Origin: Arcuatula senhousia
Lineage: Eukaryota > Mollusca > Bivalvia > Mytilida > Mytilidae
Length of the DNA: 64,000 bases
Reading direction: 5' to 3'
Assembly: GCA_963971305.1 (NCBI GenBank)
Contig: OZ020306.1
Span: 54,348,686 to 54,412,685 of the forward strand
The notes under the pieces are model-generated. The model worked only from the letters and a program-made list of their open reading frames with translations. It ran no database searches and was not told the DNA's origin. The first letter of the stretch is position 1. Each line of letters opens with the position of its first letter. Shown piece after piece: positions 23,001 to 34,899 of this stretch. The position numbers and the translations under genes were made by a program.

Positions 23001-26000
23001 AACCAAATTTTCTCCAATTCTAGAAATTTAAGAGGGACTTTGCATACTTTTTAAGTACAAAAAAGTCATGGACTGTTAAAATTCTCCCCCAGAAACATAT
23101 TTCCCAAAAAATCAAGTATATCATCTTTCATGCTGTCAGCACATCATGGAAATGACTCTCCTGGGACCAGTTTGTGATGCAAATGACATTATTTGAAACT
23201 TGAAAACTTTTTTATCTTTGTTACTAACGTCAATTTAAAGGGACGATCATTAAATCTACAATCGCACACAGCACTTTGTATGTCATTTTTTCAGACTTTC
23301 TGTGTTATTTTTTTTCAGATACTGATTACCTCAAGTTTCTATTCCCAAATTACATCAAGAACAACATTTACAAGTGAGATAATATTTTCAGCATAGTAAC
23401 ATGATATTTCCATTAATTCGAAGATACTGTTTAAACGTGCGGAAGAGTCGAACTTCAAATTTGTATCTTTATGATAAATGTACATGTTTATTACATTATT
23501 GCAACTAGAGAACAAATATTGCATTTTTGTTATATTAAACCGGATCACTTCCAGACGTATGCTGAACTTTGGATTTAATTAGTTCTCCTGCTTTGGTTTT
23601 GTGTTCTATATAGGGCTATATAGTCTTTAAGTTGTGTCTCTGACTTATACTAAAGAGGGTCATGATTGCCCGCGACACAACTTCTACTATTCTACGTTAA
23701 TGAAAATGACCAAATGAAAACATTGTGACGACAAAATCTTGTTCACAAACGTGCCTACTGCCATAATGTCATTGAGATGGAATGTAAAGACAGGAGTTTC
23801 CTTCATCTATAAAACAGACTCTTCTTCGTGTAACTCGTGCGTGTTAGATAGAGCATCAAATCCAAACATAAGAAACAGAACTAATCAATTCGAGTCCCTC
23901 CCGTTATTACACACACACCCCTTGGGCATCGTGTCCACATTTCTTCCAATTCATTACCATTTTATATGTTCATCTCGCTGTTATAGCTGAATTATTTGGA
24001 GGTAAAGCAATAACTTATTATCTTAACATCAAGGAAGAATTAAAATTGGATGTCAAATAAATACTTTTATGGTTATTGTAATACGCATATTATCTTTGAT
24101 ATTGCAGATATTTTTATACCATAAAAGGACAACGCTGGTCAGTGGCTAACTATTGGAGAGGTATATATATCTTAATTCTTTTAAATGAAAACAAAATATT
24201 TTAATGAGCTACCTTTTTTCCGGTAACATATTGTCACTTAAAAAAAATATTTACAGTCCTAGTAAGGTCAGTTCACGTAAAAATGGTTTACGATAATTTA
24301 AATTCAAAAAGAAATAGAAAACTGATACAAAACACAATCCAAACTTGTTTACTCTTTTTTCACTGGACAAAACATATCAGATGTTACTTTACCGGCGGCA
24401 GCGGCGGCGGCGTTAACTTTTATGTTAAGGTTTTATGAGCACCCCATATTTCAAGATCTATACGTCCTAGGTTGCATATGCCAAAGTAGTAGCTAAGCAT
24501 AGTTGCATCCCTATCTTTTGACCTTGACCTTGATTTCCAGTTGAGTGACTTTGACAATTTTCAATACACGTTAAAACAATGTTAAGGTTTTATGACCAAC
24601 CCATATCTCCTAGGTTGCATATGCCCAAGAAGTAGCTAAGCATAGTTGCATCTCCATCTTTTGACCCTGACCTTAATCTTCCTATGAGTGACTTTGACAA
24701 TTTTCAATACATATATTAGCAATGTTAAGGTTTTATGAGCACCTTCATATCTCAAGAACTATAGGTCCTATGTTGATGAAACTGCGTATACATATGCCCC
24801 TGTAGCAGCTTAGCACAGTTGCATCCCCATCTTTTGACCATGACCTTGATTTTTGGGTTGAGAGACTTTGAAATTTTTCAATACATGTTAAAGCAATGTT
24901 AAGGTTTTATGAACACCTCAATATCTCAAGAAATGTAAGTCCTACAACCCGTCCGATTTAACTATGGACTTTCAATTGAAGTGTGCAAACACAACGATGA
25001 AACTTTACGTCGTCATGAACAAGCCAATCGGTAACAAAAACCGCGAATCGTCACAGTAGGAAAACCCAATCAGATGGAAGCTGCATGCAACGTCAGTCAG
25101 ACCATTCATCAATATCCAATCAGATTAAATGTTTGCACGACCCATTCGTCAGGTCCTTTATGGGAAACCACGTGATTTTTAAAAGTATCTTAGTAATCAG
25201 CGGTGGTGGTAAAGGGGGGTCCCAACACGAAAACATGTGCTTCAAAAACGCTGAAAACGAAGCACGAGTTATTAAAATCGCCAAACGCGAAACACGAGAA
25301 AAATTAATTCAGAACCGAAAACACGGAATCACGTGCCTCGAAAAGGCAGAAAACGAAAAACGGGTAATAAAAACCTCAAAACACGAAACACGGGACAAAA
25401 ATACAGACAAAAACGGAGTACGTACAACCTCCCCAACACGAAAACACGATAATTAAAAATCAAAATCACGAAAACACGTAAAATTAAAACGTCGAAAAGT
25501 TAACCCATTACGACACTCATCAGCCAATCATGACGACGTAAATTTTCATTGTTGTGTTTGTAAACTAATCGAAAGTCCAAAGTTAAATCGGACGGGTGGT
25601 AGGTTGATGAAACCTGCTATGCATATGTCCCAGTAGTAGATATGCTAAGATGCCTTCCCATCTTTTGACCTTGATCTTGATTTTCTAGTTGTTTTCAATA
25701 TATATAATAGCAATGTTAAGGTTTTTTGAACACCTCCATATCTCGAGGACTATAAGTCCTATGTTGATGAAACTTGGTATGCATATGCCCCAGTAGCAGC
25801 TTAACACAGTTACATACCCATCTTTTGACCTTGACCTTGATTTTCGGGTTGAGTGACTTTGAAAATTTCAATACATATAATGCAATATGTTAAGGTTTTA
25901 TGGGCACCTTCAAATCGCATGAACTGTAGGTTCTAGGTTGATGAAACTTGTTATGCATATGCCCCAGTAGAAGCTTAGCACAGTTGTATTTCCCATCTTT

Positions 26001-29000
26001 TGAACTTGACTTTGATTTTACAGTTGAGTGACTTTGACAATTTTCAAATCACATAACAGCAATGTTATTTTTTTACATGTATAAGCTCTACTATAAATCA
26101 TAGGTTTATAAGCAATGATATTTTTTTTATTTACCACTGAGTGGTCGACTTTTTCAGCTGCATCATAAACTTTTGGCCTTTGATGTTGATTTTTCATTTA
26201 AGTGACTAAGATAGTTTTCATTGGTACTTTGGGGGAATGTGACAGTAAAGGTATCATTTTTTCTCAACAATCGATCATGACCATTAATAAATGAATGAAT
26301 GAATATTGGAATACTTAGATATTCCGATGGTGCCGGCAGGCGAGACGTACTTTAGTGTTAACTTTTGTTTTAAGATAAGAGAACTCATCCTTACATTCCA
26401 TTTAAAGTTGAAAGGTCTGCCTTAGTTTTTTTATTAAGAATATTTGATTTAATATTTAGCAACTTGTTAAAAAAACAATTGCTATCAACTTTTTAGCAAG
26501 GTAGAAAACACTAGTGACATTTTAACTTTTTCATTATAGATCCTCACCAGACTGAGTTATACCACAAATACTCTTCCTTTCTCTACCAGCTCAACAGCGG
26601 AGCAAATACAAGTATGTGACTATAATATTATGTCCGTCCGTAACGTACGTCACACTTCACGTTAGTTTTTGCATTAAAGTTGATTTCTGTGACACCATAA
26701 GTCCGATCTTTTTGGTAGTTTGTATAACATTATATGAATAAGAATTGAATTATAAAATATTGCAACAAATAGTTTGCTGTAAAGCGGGTCACCACCCCCG
26801 CATCTAAGGAGATACATTTGCGTCTTTTAAATCGTTGCGCATGAAACCCATAGTACCATACGTTATATGAACTTCCTTATAGTACAATATACATTTTGTA
26901 CTTACCTATTTTCAGATTTTGTAAGATTTCTGGCAGCATGCTAACAATTGCTGAAACGGAATTTTCTTAGCCATTAATGTTTTCAGGTTACAAGGAAAAT
27001 TTTCTACGGTTAAAGAAACTGGTTTTTATTGGTGGGCCAAACGATGGTGTGATCACTCCTTGGCAGTCCAGGTATATTATCGGTATTTAAGGGGCAATGG
27101 TTTCATGCTTATTTTTTTTATTTTGTTTCAACTTTTTTGTAACTATTGACAATTTAGATTGTCTCAAATCTGGGAAAATTATCATTTAAATAATTCTATG
27201 AAAATTTATTGCAAATTGTCAGCACTAAAGTGGTTCCCGGGTGAAAAATAGATCCACAGCAGAACCCATCTGGTCGTGAAAAGCGACCTATACGTATTGA
27301 GATTCTTTCTTCGGGTTAGTCATTCCTAGAAAGGGGACTAATTTACTATTGTGTCTTGCACAACGATGTACATATGTTGAATGTAGATTGTATTGATTCA
27401 AAACTTTAAAGTAAATATTTCCTTCAACTTGATGCTCTTACTTTTTAGTCATTTAGCTTTTTATGACGCCCAAGACAACATAGTAGAGATGAAAGACCAG
27501 GCAGTAAGTCAACATTATAGAAAAAACTTACGTATCCTTCATCTGAGCATTATATTCTACATTGCACAAAGTCATTGAAAAAAACATTACGGGGAAAAAG
27601 TTTTAAGCCTCAATGTTGAGCGTTTCTATTCTATTCAAAATGGTCTTCTTCTTATTGTTTAATTTGACCAATATCATTTCACAGATGACCAGATTTATGC
27701 GTTTGTCTTGGAGTTTTGGGGTTGTCATTCTACATGGGATTTGACCTTCCTAAACATTGGGCAACCTGACTATAATTCTTAACAAGCAGGAACTGCTTAA
27801 GCCTCTGTGGCAACTGATTAAGCTTAAAGTATAGTGTATTTTAACACATATATTAGTAGACCTTGACTTGATTTGAGTTTGCTCGCTTCTTGTTTGCTTT
27901 GTTTTGCCTGTGCTCTGATCCACATTGAAGAAGACTCCTGTCTGTATTCTCTAATTAAGATATATTCACATTGCCTTTGGTGTTTTGAGGTGGTGTACCC
28001 CATTTCATTCAAGATGTATAGTTTTTGATAGAGTAAATTGTTTTACGGTGCCATAATAATTCAAAACACAGTTTTAATTAAAAAGTCATTTGTTCAGAGA
28101 ACAAATGTGAGGTCTTTCCCTGTCTTTTGCTTTTGTTATGGTATTTTATACAAGTACTAAAGACATTTGAGTCACTTTGTTTATGACAATATGTTGCCGA
28201 TTATTGTGATATAGGCTCCAGAATGAAGAGCAGGGGACCTAGAGTCAGAAAAAGTATGGTTGCTAAGGACTTTTATGACGGTTGCTATGGACTAGGGGTT
28301 ACTTCCGGTTGAAAAAACTTAACTCTTAACTCAAAAAGTAGTCTTGGTTTAGAATATATATGGTTGCTATGGACTTTTTATTAATGTTACCTTGTTGCTA
28401 GGGAATGACCTTGACCTCTGACCTTTGACCTTGGACTCAAATTGTATCTCTTTGTATACTGATTCATTTAAATATACATGTTTACTATACTATCTGTTAT
28501 GGTTTTCAAGTTATTGGCAAAAAAACGTGTTTCGCGAAACTTGTTTTGGCCGCCATTTTGAAACCGTTCAACCGAATCATGTACTGTTTGGGTTCAAATT
28601 GTAGGTAATTTAATCCTCCTTCAAATAAACCCTATGTTTCATTCATCATCTTTTATGGTTTAAAAGTTATAAACAAAAAATCATTTTACAAATAAGAATC
28701 AAGGGCGATAACTCAAAAACGACAAGTTTTATGCTTTCCTACCTGAAACCCTTTTTGTAGATTTCGACATGGCGAACATTTTTTCCATTTATTGTCCGCT
28801 TCAATTTTGTACGGTTTAAGTGTTATTTCATAAAAACTGTTTACGGTGTCAGCCATTTTGAAAATGGCTGCCCGTAACCATTCGACTTTGGTCTTAAATT
28901 GAAGGACATATAATGACGGTCACAAGAAACCCATATGTTTACTATATTATCTCTGACGGTTTAAAAGTTATAAGCCAAAAACGGATAAGCCGAAACGCGT

Positions 29001-30058
29001 TAAGGGCCATAACTCGAAAACGGTTTGTCGTACAGTGTTCGACCCTTTATATCAAATAAAGGTCTAAATGAGACGAGTATTTTTCACATTACATGTCTGC
29101 TTCAATTTTGTATGGTTTTTGAGCTGTACTGCAAACAAGGTGTGCCATGACCTCTGACCTTGAGATTTGACCTTTGACCTTGACATTTTTAGATGTAACA
29201 TATGTCATTTAGGATGATTGGAGAAGGTCCCAAGTCTCTAGGACTTACCGTTTTGAAGAAAAAAAATTTGACGCGTCGCAACACTTTTCGAGTCAAAAAC
29301 GCGTAACCAGGAAGTTGATCGAAAAATTTTTTTTTGCGTGACGAATCATGACCAGGAGTCTAGCAACATTTTCCTTGCTTCAGATTTTTGATAACGGTTA
29401 CAGTTTTTGAGTTAATCTGCAAACAAGGTTTTTGGGTTCCGGGCAGATAACTCCGTTACTAAAAATAGATCGGTTTCACAGGGTCGGTCAAGGCGAGTAC
29501 ACGTATGACCAAATAATGGTACCAAGTATCGAAAAGATATGTCGCGACACTTTTCGTATATTGATGGCAGAAAAGAAGAAAAATAATAACCATAAGAAAT
29601 ACAGTAAGGTCTTTCCTTCTGTGGAAGGGAAAGACCTTAATTAATCAAGTGATGGTACAAACAAATATTGGGTATTAAATGAGAAATTCATTTAAGGGAT
29701 TTGCGTTAACAAATATGAAATGGAAATGAATTAATACTAGCTCACAAAACGCTCCTAAATTTTGTTATTTGTACAATGAAATTACTGCTTTTAATTATGG
29801 GAATTCATAAATATTTGATAATTCTAATCAGGATATCTAATTCCATTATTCATCATGATTCATTTGAAATCCCATTTGGTCTGTGGATTTAATAATTTTT
29901 ATATTAAATTTCAGTACTACTTGAACGACGCCTTTGGTCTGAAGACATTGGACCAGAGAGGGGGCGTACTTACCCACGTTATACCTGGAGTCAAACACAC
30001 CCATTGGTACAGGAACCAGACAGTTTTTGAAAGCTTTATCCTACCATACTTGAAATAG
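20100..30058 (+). CDS. PPT2: Lysosomal thioesterase PPT2-like (9 exons, 287 aa)
   Basis: This is a palmitoyl-protein thioesterase 2 family enzyme, an alpha/beta hydrolase that cleaves acyl-CoA-type thioesters in the lysosome. Exons: 20100-20252, 21049-21202, 21686-21778, 23319-23373, 24108-24160, 26540-26611, 26987-27071, 27449-27503, 29915-30058. All are GT-AG and all phases join. The chain starts with a signal peptide (poly-Ile core [11 protein letters not shown]), then VIYMHGIL. The nucleophile lies in ICYSQGG (Ser101, exon 2/3 junction), the acid in [11 protein letters not shown] (Asp213) and the base in VKHTHW (His268), so the triad is complete. Length is near human PPT2 (about 300). PPT2 fits better than PPT1 because of [15 protein letters not shown] and GVITPWQS. 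The start at 20100 is used because the preceding codons have no other ATG; Met4 is an alternative. Confidence 0.95.
20310..20455 (+). repeat. Inverted repeat arm 1 (PPT2 intron 1)
   Basis: This pairs with 22420-22563. The best block is tgtatcttatattaatgaag continuing through the ggtggttggctatctgttat part. The two arms lie in introns 1 and 3 and so enclose exons 2 and 3. Confidence 0.85.
20552..20829. mobile_element. PIF/Harbinger-like MITE in PPT2 intron 1
   Basis: Terminal inverted repeats ggcacggaccatttgatt (20552-20569) and its reverse complement ending at 20829. They are flanked by a TTA direct repeat (20549-20551 and 20830-20832). A 3-bp TWA target and TIRs starting GG are the signature of PIF/Harbinger elements. 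It is 278 bp, with runs of G and ttttttt and repeated aataatctgg motifs inside, and is non-coding. Confidence 0.85.
21255..21530 (+). repeat. Dispersed copy of the Penelope-like 3' tail in PPT2 intron 2
   Basis: A diverged match to 15356-15655 (gagccagttgcaagacagaa, gttgtgccgcgtatacttat, ttcacatct). It starts about 50 bp after the PPT2 exon 2 donor, so the open frame that runs on from exon 2 is intron read-through. Confidence 0.6.
22420..22563 (-). repeat. Inverted repeat arm 2 (PPT2 intron 3)
   Basis: Reverse complement of 20310-20455 over about 145 bp with a few substitutions and small gaps. See arm 1. Confidence 0.85.
24384..26346 (+). repeat. Tandem-unit dispersed element in PPT2 intron 5 (copy 2), split by a MITE
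   Basis: A ccggcggcagcggcggcggc leader is followed by about seven units of 150-180 bp. The unit reads ..aatgttaaggttttatgagc, cacc..atatctcaagaa, gttgatgaaacttg, catatgccc.agtag, catcttttgaccttgacctt, gagtgactttgacaattttc. The end is ggtgccggcaggcgagac (26329-26346), as in copy 1. A MITE (24945-25599) interrupts one unit. Confidence 0.85.
24945..25599. mobile_element. TA-target MITE with about 80-bp terminal inverted repeats
   Basis: The left end caacccgtccgatttaact continues for about 80 bp as an imperfect inverted repeat of the right end (..agttaaatcggacgggtgg). TA is duplicated (24943-24944 and 25600-25601). Joining the flanks restores the gtccta|ggttgatgaaac phrase of the host tandem unit. 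The interior is full of aaaacacga / gaaaacga motifs, which explains a Lys-rich open frame at 25085-25456 that I do not take as a gene. A TA target suggests a Tc1/mariner-type or similar transposase. Confidence 0.88.
28108..29640. mobile_element. Non-coding element with short inverted ends in PPT2 intron 8 (candidate)
   Basis: aggtctttccct at 28111-28122 is matched by its inverse agggaaagacct at 29626-29637. Between them are repeated phrases (ggttgctatggac, gaccttgacctctgaccttt, aactcaaaaac / aactcgaaaacgg, atggttt(t/a)aaagttat). A 33-bp hairpin (29606-29638) forms the right end. Edges are tentative. Confidence 0.5.
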
Positions 30059-30080
30059 ATGCGAGTTGATGATTTTTTAT

Positions 30081-30086
30081 AATAAA
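30081..30086 (+). promoter_or_regulatory. Poly(A) signal of the PPT2-like gene
   Basis: A canonical AATAAA lies 22 bp after the stop codon at 30056-30058. A 3' UTR of only some 40-50 nt is inferred; a later signal could also be used. Confidence 0.55.
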
Positions 30087-30960
30087 ATCTGGCATGAATT
30101 CTAGCTATTTTATATTTTGATAAAAGTCGTCTTCGCGGCATGTCACACAGGTACAAGAATTGTGAAAAGATATATCAATACAACTTGCTAAATTCATATC
30201 ATTCTTATTTATGGTTATTTGGGAAATGCTTGCTTGAATGCTTTGAAGTTTGTATAGATGGTATAAGACAGAGAGAAACTTGATGCACCAACTTGTCACT
30301 GGGTATGAAAAATAATTGGAAGGAAAAGTAATACAAAGGTACGACAGCTCAATTTTCTTAGTCTAAGATCCTTACCGACATTGCACCTATTCTTCTCATT
30401 CCTCCACCCTCTCCGACTTGTTGCCAAACTGAGTGATGTTGGTGCACTAGGTTAAGTCACAATGGTTGGACCATTGAGCTTCAAGGGGAGTGGAAATTTT
30501 TGCAATTGAAAAAAAAAGAAAATGTTTCAAATTGAGCTCTTTCTTAACTTTTTATTAATGCACAAAGTACCAAGGTGGTACCGGTATTAGATGTCCGTCA
30601 ATACATATAACCTCTTACCAGTCGCATTTGAAACACTGAAATGGTTGCTCTAAAGGCCGATCTTTTGTGAGTATTTAAACGTTAACAGTTTGAAATATGT
30701 TTAGTAGGAATGATTGTCTTTTTATGTAATGTTAATATATTAAAGACGATCAGACATAGAAGCAATTACAAGAAAATAGGCGGGGTGGATTTGTGTTACC
30801 ATGATTGAATATAACCTATTGGTGAAAAATTCAGAAAAGATGTATCACAACTAGTAATTTCACTTGGAGGAGTTCAAGGTAAACTTTGAATTATCGTATC
30901 GAAGAACAAATTTTAGTCGTTTTTAACTACGTCTATACATGTTATTGACACACCAGAAAG
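30087..30960. other. Intergenic 3' of PPT2, nothing recognised
   Basis: AT-rich sequence without gene-like open frames. Confidence 0.5.
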
Positions 30961-30974
30961 GTTCTTGCGAAAGG

Positions 30975-31045
30975 AAATAAAGGTAATAACAAAACTACCG
31001 AACTTGAATGATCAATCTCATAGTCCAGAGAAAATGACAAAAACG
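30975..31045. repeat. 71-bp direct repeat, copy A (downstream edge of the GIY-YIG fragment)
   Basis: It is identical over 71 bp to 32519-32589, in the same orientation, starting aaataaaggtaataacaaaa and ending gaaaatgacaaaaacg. It supplies the last codons and stop of the GIY-YIG frame. Flanks outside the 71 bp differ. Confidence 0.95.
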
Positions 31046-32371
31046 TAATAAATCATTTTCAATTATCTTAAGATCACCCGTGATGACATGACCAGATGGA
31101 CCATAGACAAAGGGAGAAGCATAGCAATCACATGTCAGAGGGGACTTTAGACATTCTTCAATGTTAAGGTCCTGCAATGCCTTTTTGTGGTTGAAAATTT
31201 TACTACTTATGGTTTTAGTGTAGCGGTAGGAAACAATTGGTGTTGACTGATTTTTGAAATATTGAGGAATTTGAGATGTAACTTCCTTACGATTTAAAAT
31301 ATTGCTGATGTTTATAGCATCTATGCCTTTGTTCTTAAATGGTATATGGAGAAATTTCCTATCCTCAGTAGTAAGAGGCTCACTTCTTACAGGCTTAAAA
31401 AGACGGAAAAGGGCAACGTCGCAAATAATGCTAGTAAGTCTGTAAGAAGGAGTAAATGGATCAGTACCTGCTTTTTCTAACCCAAGATCACGTAGGTCTT
31501 TAAGTTTCGTGACTCGTAGTGAATAGAGAATGGTACGAACATGATGGACCCCCAATGGTTGTTGTAGACTTGTTACCAGATCATCAAACGTGTCTGAAAG
31601 AGATCTGTTGTCAGTTTGACTGGCACCAGATCTCGGTTTGTATCGTTTGTGACCATGACTACGTTTGTGTCTACCATTAGGGTCAAACAGTTTCATAACA
31701 TTCACCTCACTACATTGTGGGCTAGAAAGATTTCCTACTCCTTTGATGTTATCATTGCATCCATAAGGCATTGCAGTACCTAAAGTTTTTATCCAGTGAA
31801 GCTCTCGTTTTTTACGGTGAGGTGTACTAAGATTTGGACTGTTGGTGTCGTGGTAAATCTTTTCGATAAACCGGACTTTCATGTTCAAACATTGGTCATG
31901 GTTAGGTTGATTAAAGTGGTTATATAAAACCCGATAATCAGAATTTTTGGTGTCATACCTATGACCATTCATGCGAGAACGCAATGAATTTTGGGTTTCA
32001 CTGACATACAACAGTCCACATAAAGTACACTCAATTCCGTAAATGACATTTCCGGTAGAACTGTCCAGAGGGTCGTGTGAAAGGGTTTGGTAAACTTTAC
32101 CGTTTAAGTTACTGGTAAATTCAGGAGAAATAATAAGCATATCACAGGTCTTGCAAGTTGATTTTTTACCGGTTTTAGATCTGCATGTCGAAATAGTAGG
32201 TAGTGGGGATGATTTTAGAACGTCATTGAGTTTAATAGAACATGGTTTGATAATTTGAAATGAATCTGATGTTTTGAAATAATAGTTACCCTCTCGCCAA
32301 ACAAAAGTCAAATTGGTGATATCCTTAAGGATATTCATAGGAACAACAACTTCATTTGCTAGAGGTAGCAA
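30995..32371 (-). pseudogene. Penelope-like element N-terminal half: GIY-YIG endonuclease and linker, RT missing
   Basis: A 458-codon open frame. Residues about 63-80 have a Cys-rich CRSKTGKKSTCKTC motif. A GIY-YIG nuclease follows, with VIYGIECTLCGLLYVSET, an Arg in SLRSRMNGH, and HFNQPNH and KKRELHWIKTL downstream. The second motif is YVSET rather than the usual YVGET, a change at a conserved glycine. A basic linker (RHKRSHGHKRYKP) and a long helical region lead to IPFKNKGIDAINISNIL, IVSYRYTKTI and CDC.....Y.P.GHVITGDL. The last matches the region just before RT in the 13.1-kb copy. The frame then breaks off after NDLLR into an unrelated 71-bp repeat, so no RT is present. An N-terminal endonuclease ahead of RT is the permuted (Naiad-type) order. 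Confidence 0.85.
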
Positions 32372-32997
32372 AGGAGGACCTTGGTAATCCGGGAGACGTC
32401 CTAGCCGGCATCGAGTTCTGAATTTTGTAATTTTTCATGATTGCTAAAAAAGCTACCAAGTTGCAATGCCCTCGGGGAATTTTCACTCCACCGGCAGCGA
32501 CATTGGCTTGGTTGTAGTAAATAAAGGTAATAACAAAACTACCGAACTTGAATGATCAATCTCATAGTCCAGAGAAAATGACAAAAACGAATCAGTCATA
32601 GCGGAGAATTGGTGGACCGCAATGGTCCTGACCTGGCACAGGCATTCCAAACGAAATGGTGGGTTAAACCAGGTTTTATGGCGCCAAACCTCCCTCTTCC
32701 ATTGCGATCTTAGGATCCGGTAATGACCATAGAACACAACATAGTTGTGAGACACATTAGGGATATTGATTTTTTAGGGAAATTTACAGTAATACTTATA
32801 TGAATCGAATGGGAAATCAAATATAGATTCCGGTGCTTGTTCCGGTTTGGCCGGAATAGCTCACAGCTGCGGTTAACTTGTCGGTAAAAGTCCACTAAAG
32901 AGCGCTCAGAACTTGATATCGGGTCAAGCCGTTTTTCCAACAATAAGTGATCACACAATTTATGACATTTATAAACAAGATTGCTACGCGTAGCCAT
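32372..32997 (-). mobile_element. 5' leader of the Penelope-like fragment (probable)
   Basis: This minus-strand stretch lies upstream of the GIY-YIG frame and includes 71-bp copy B. Two short overlapping open frames (32710-32997 and 32483-32755) are seen, with no recognisable domain. It ends at the palindrome gctacgcgtagc (32982-32993), where the next repeat begins. Assignment to the retroelement is by position only. Confidence 0.4.
32519..32589. repeat. 71-bp direct repeat, copy B (upstream of the GIY-YIG fragment)
   Basis: Perfect copy of 30975-31045, 1,544 bp away. Penelope-like elements often have terminal direct repeats (pseudo-LTRs) or tandem partial copies, and either could explain it. 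Confidence 0.95.
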
Positions 32998-33926
32998 GTG
33001 TCCCCCCGCCGCTGCATAAAAGTTGTGTGGTATGTCAATTCAAGCAATACATTCTCTGAGAAACGATACAAATAGCCATTAGGTTGTCAAAATATGGGAT
33101 GATCACCTATTAACAGTAACCTATCAGTGTGTAAAGTTTCAGCAACATCCATTCAGTAGTATCCAAGGAGTTGCACCCACAAAAACGTTTGACAAAGTCC
33201 CATTTTTCGGACTGAAAAATCACAAATTCATAAATAACCCGAAAACCGTAAATATCGCTTCAAATTTTTTTCTGTATCAATATAGAGTACCTTTTGGTCT
33301 ATCAGCCTACAAAATTTCAGAACCCTGTGCACCTAGGTAACCAAGATATTGGATGTCCTATATTTTGACCTTTCTTCCCTGTTTCCATGGAAACAGCGGC
33401 CATTTTTAAAATTTCAAATATTGATTGATCATCTACTAACAGTACCCTATCAGTGCGTAAAGTTTCAGCAACATCGATTCAGTAGTGTCTGAGGAGTTGT
33501 ACCCACAAAAACGTTTGACTAAGTCCCATTTTTCGGACTGAAAAATCACAAATTCGTAAATAACTCGAAAACCGTAAATATCGCTTCAAATTTTTTTTCC
33601 GTATTATTATAGAGTACCTTTTGCTCTATCAGCCTACAAAATTTCAGAACCCTGTGCACCTAGGTAACCGAGATATTGAATGTCCTATATTTTGACCTTT
33701 CTTCCGTTTCCATGGAAACGGCGGCCATTTTGAAAATTTCAAATATGGGATGATCATCTACTAATTGTACCCTATCAGTGTGTAAAGTTTCAGCAACATC
33801 CGTTCAGTAGTGTCCGAGGAGTTGCACCCACAAAAAACGTGACGGACGGACGGACGGACAGACGGACGGACGGACGGACGGACGGAGACCATTACTAAGT
33901 CCCTACGCCGCGTTGCGGCGGGGGAC
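32982..33926. repeat. Tandem repeat block (unit about 325 bp) with GC-rich ends and (GACG)n
   Basis: Similar units begin near 33137, 33455 and 33786 (aagtttcagcaacatc..). They share tttttcggactgaaaaatca and tttccatggaaac, and two carry gcggccatttt. The block opens with gctacgcgtagcc and ccccccgccgctgc and closes with ccgcgttgcggcggggg (33909-33925), suggesting one element with related ends. A (gacg)n microsatellite lies at 33840-33889. No coding potential. Confidence 0.85.
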
Positions 33927-34339
33927 AACAAGAGTGTCAAGACAACAAGCTATGTCCTGTCAATATTGGATTGGACACAATATAAGTGTACAATTTAGTG
34001 ATACGAAAGTTTCCCTCAAACGAAAAGATTTTCAAACAAAAGTTGCTGATATATTGCTTTGACTAGTTTCTCAACGATTCGGGATATCAGGTTTGTCAAT
34101 TCCTGACTTCGGTGCAGAATGAAGCATTGCAAGGCCGCAAAGTTTTCACTGGCTATGCATGATATTTTTCATGCTTTTCAAGTACTTGTTCACAACATAC
34201 ACTCGGGAGTGAAAAAAAAACAAAACAAAAGTTTGTCACGTTTGAATAAAAATTCTCTGTGTGCAGTGTCAGTTGGCGCTGGCAGGTGAGCCAATTGCGT
34301 CACTTGCCTAACTGGTAGCTTCGGTTATTTAAAAGAGAC

Positions 34340-34720
34340 TGGGTCGTATGCCTTGGGTGGTGAAATGGGGGCAATGGTGTCACAATGAATGTCGGGATCG
34401 TCAGGCTGTAATGAGGAAACCTAATCCCAAGCATAGTGGTGCATCGTGTCGGAAAATGTCACGTTCCTTGCACGTAAAAGAACCCTTCTGCAGGTCTCGA
34501 TAAGAGTAGGACATGTAGAATCCCCATGCAGGAAGCTAAATTGCCCATCCCTGCAACATCACTCCTTTTCTAGTGGCAGTCAAAACTCTGCTTCCCGATT
34601 TGTCTTCTGTCCCTATTTCCTCCTCATGTTCATTGTATCACCCCTCCCGGATATAGCCGAAATTGCGCTGCTTGGGAGTGAAGCAATTACTTACTTAAAT
34701 AAAATTAAAGATGGTCTATG
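34340..34720 (-). repeat. Dispersed repeat, copy 2 (mate of 1-250)
   Basis: The reverse complement shares ggaacgtgacattttccg, cctgacg, tcattgtgaca and a Cys-poor non-coding body with window positions 1-250. The 91-codon open frame at 34446 is incidental. Confidence 0.5.
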
Positions 34721-34899
34721 ATGCCAAACTTGTCGTAAGCTGGTAAACCTTGTAGTGGGCAAATTGCGCCATCTCCACCAAGACATCCAATAGGGTGGAT
34801 TGTGAGATTGGTGTTAATTGCTATTCCTGTTGACTTCCGTTCGACAGACTTAAGTGAGTGTTCTAGAAATCCATGTCCGCTAACATGATTGAGCTAATG

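Noticed and set aside
25085..25456. 123-codon Lys/Glu-rich open frame
   Set aside because: Lies wholly inside the 24945-25599 MITE and arises from repeated aaaacacga words.
33840..33889. (GACG)n as a functional site
   Set aside because: Plain microsatellite at the end of a repeat block.
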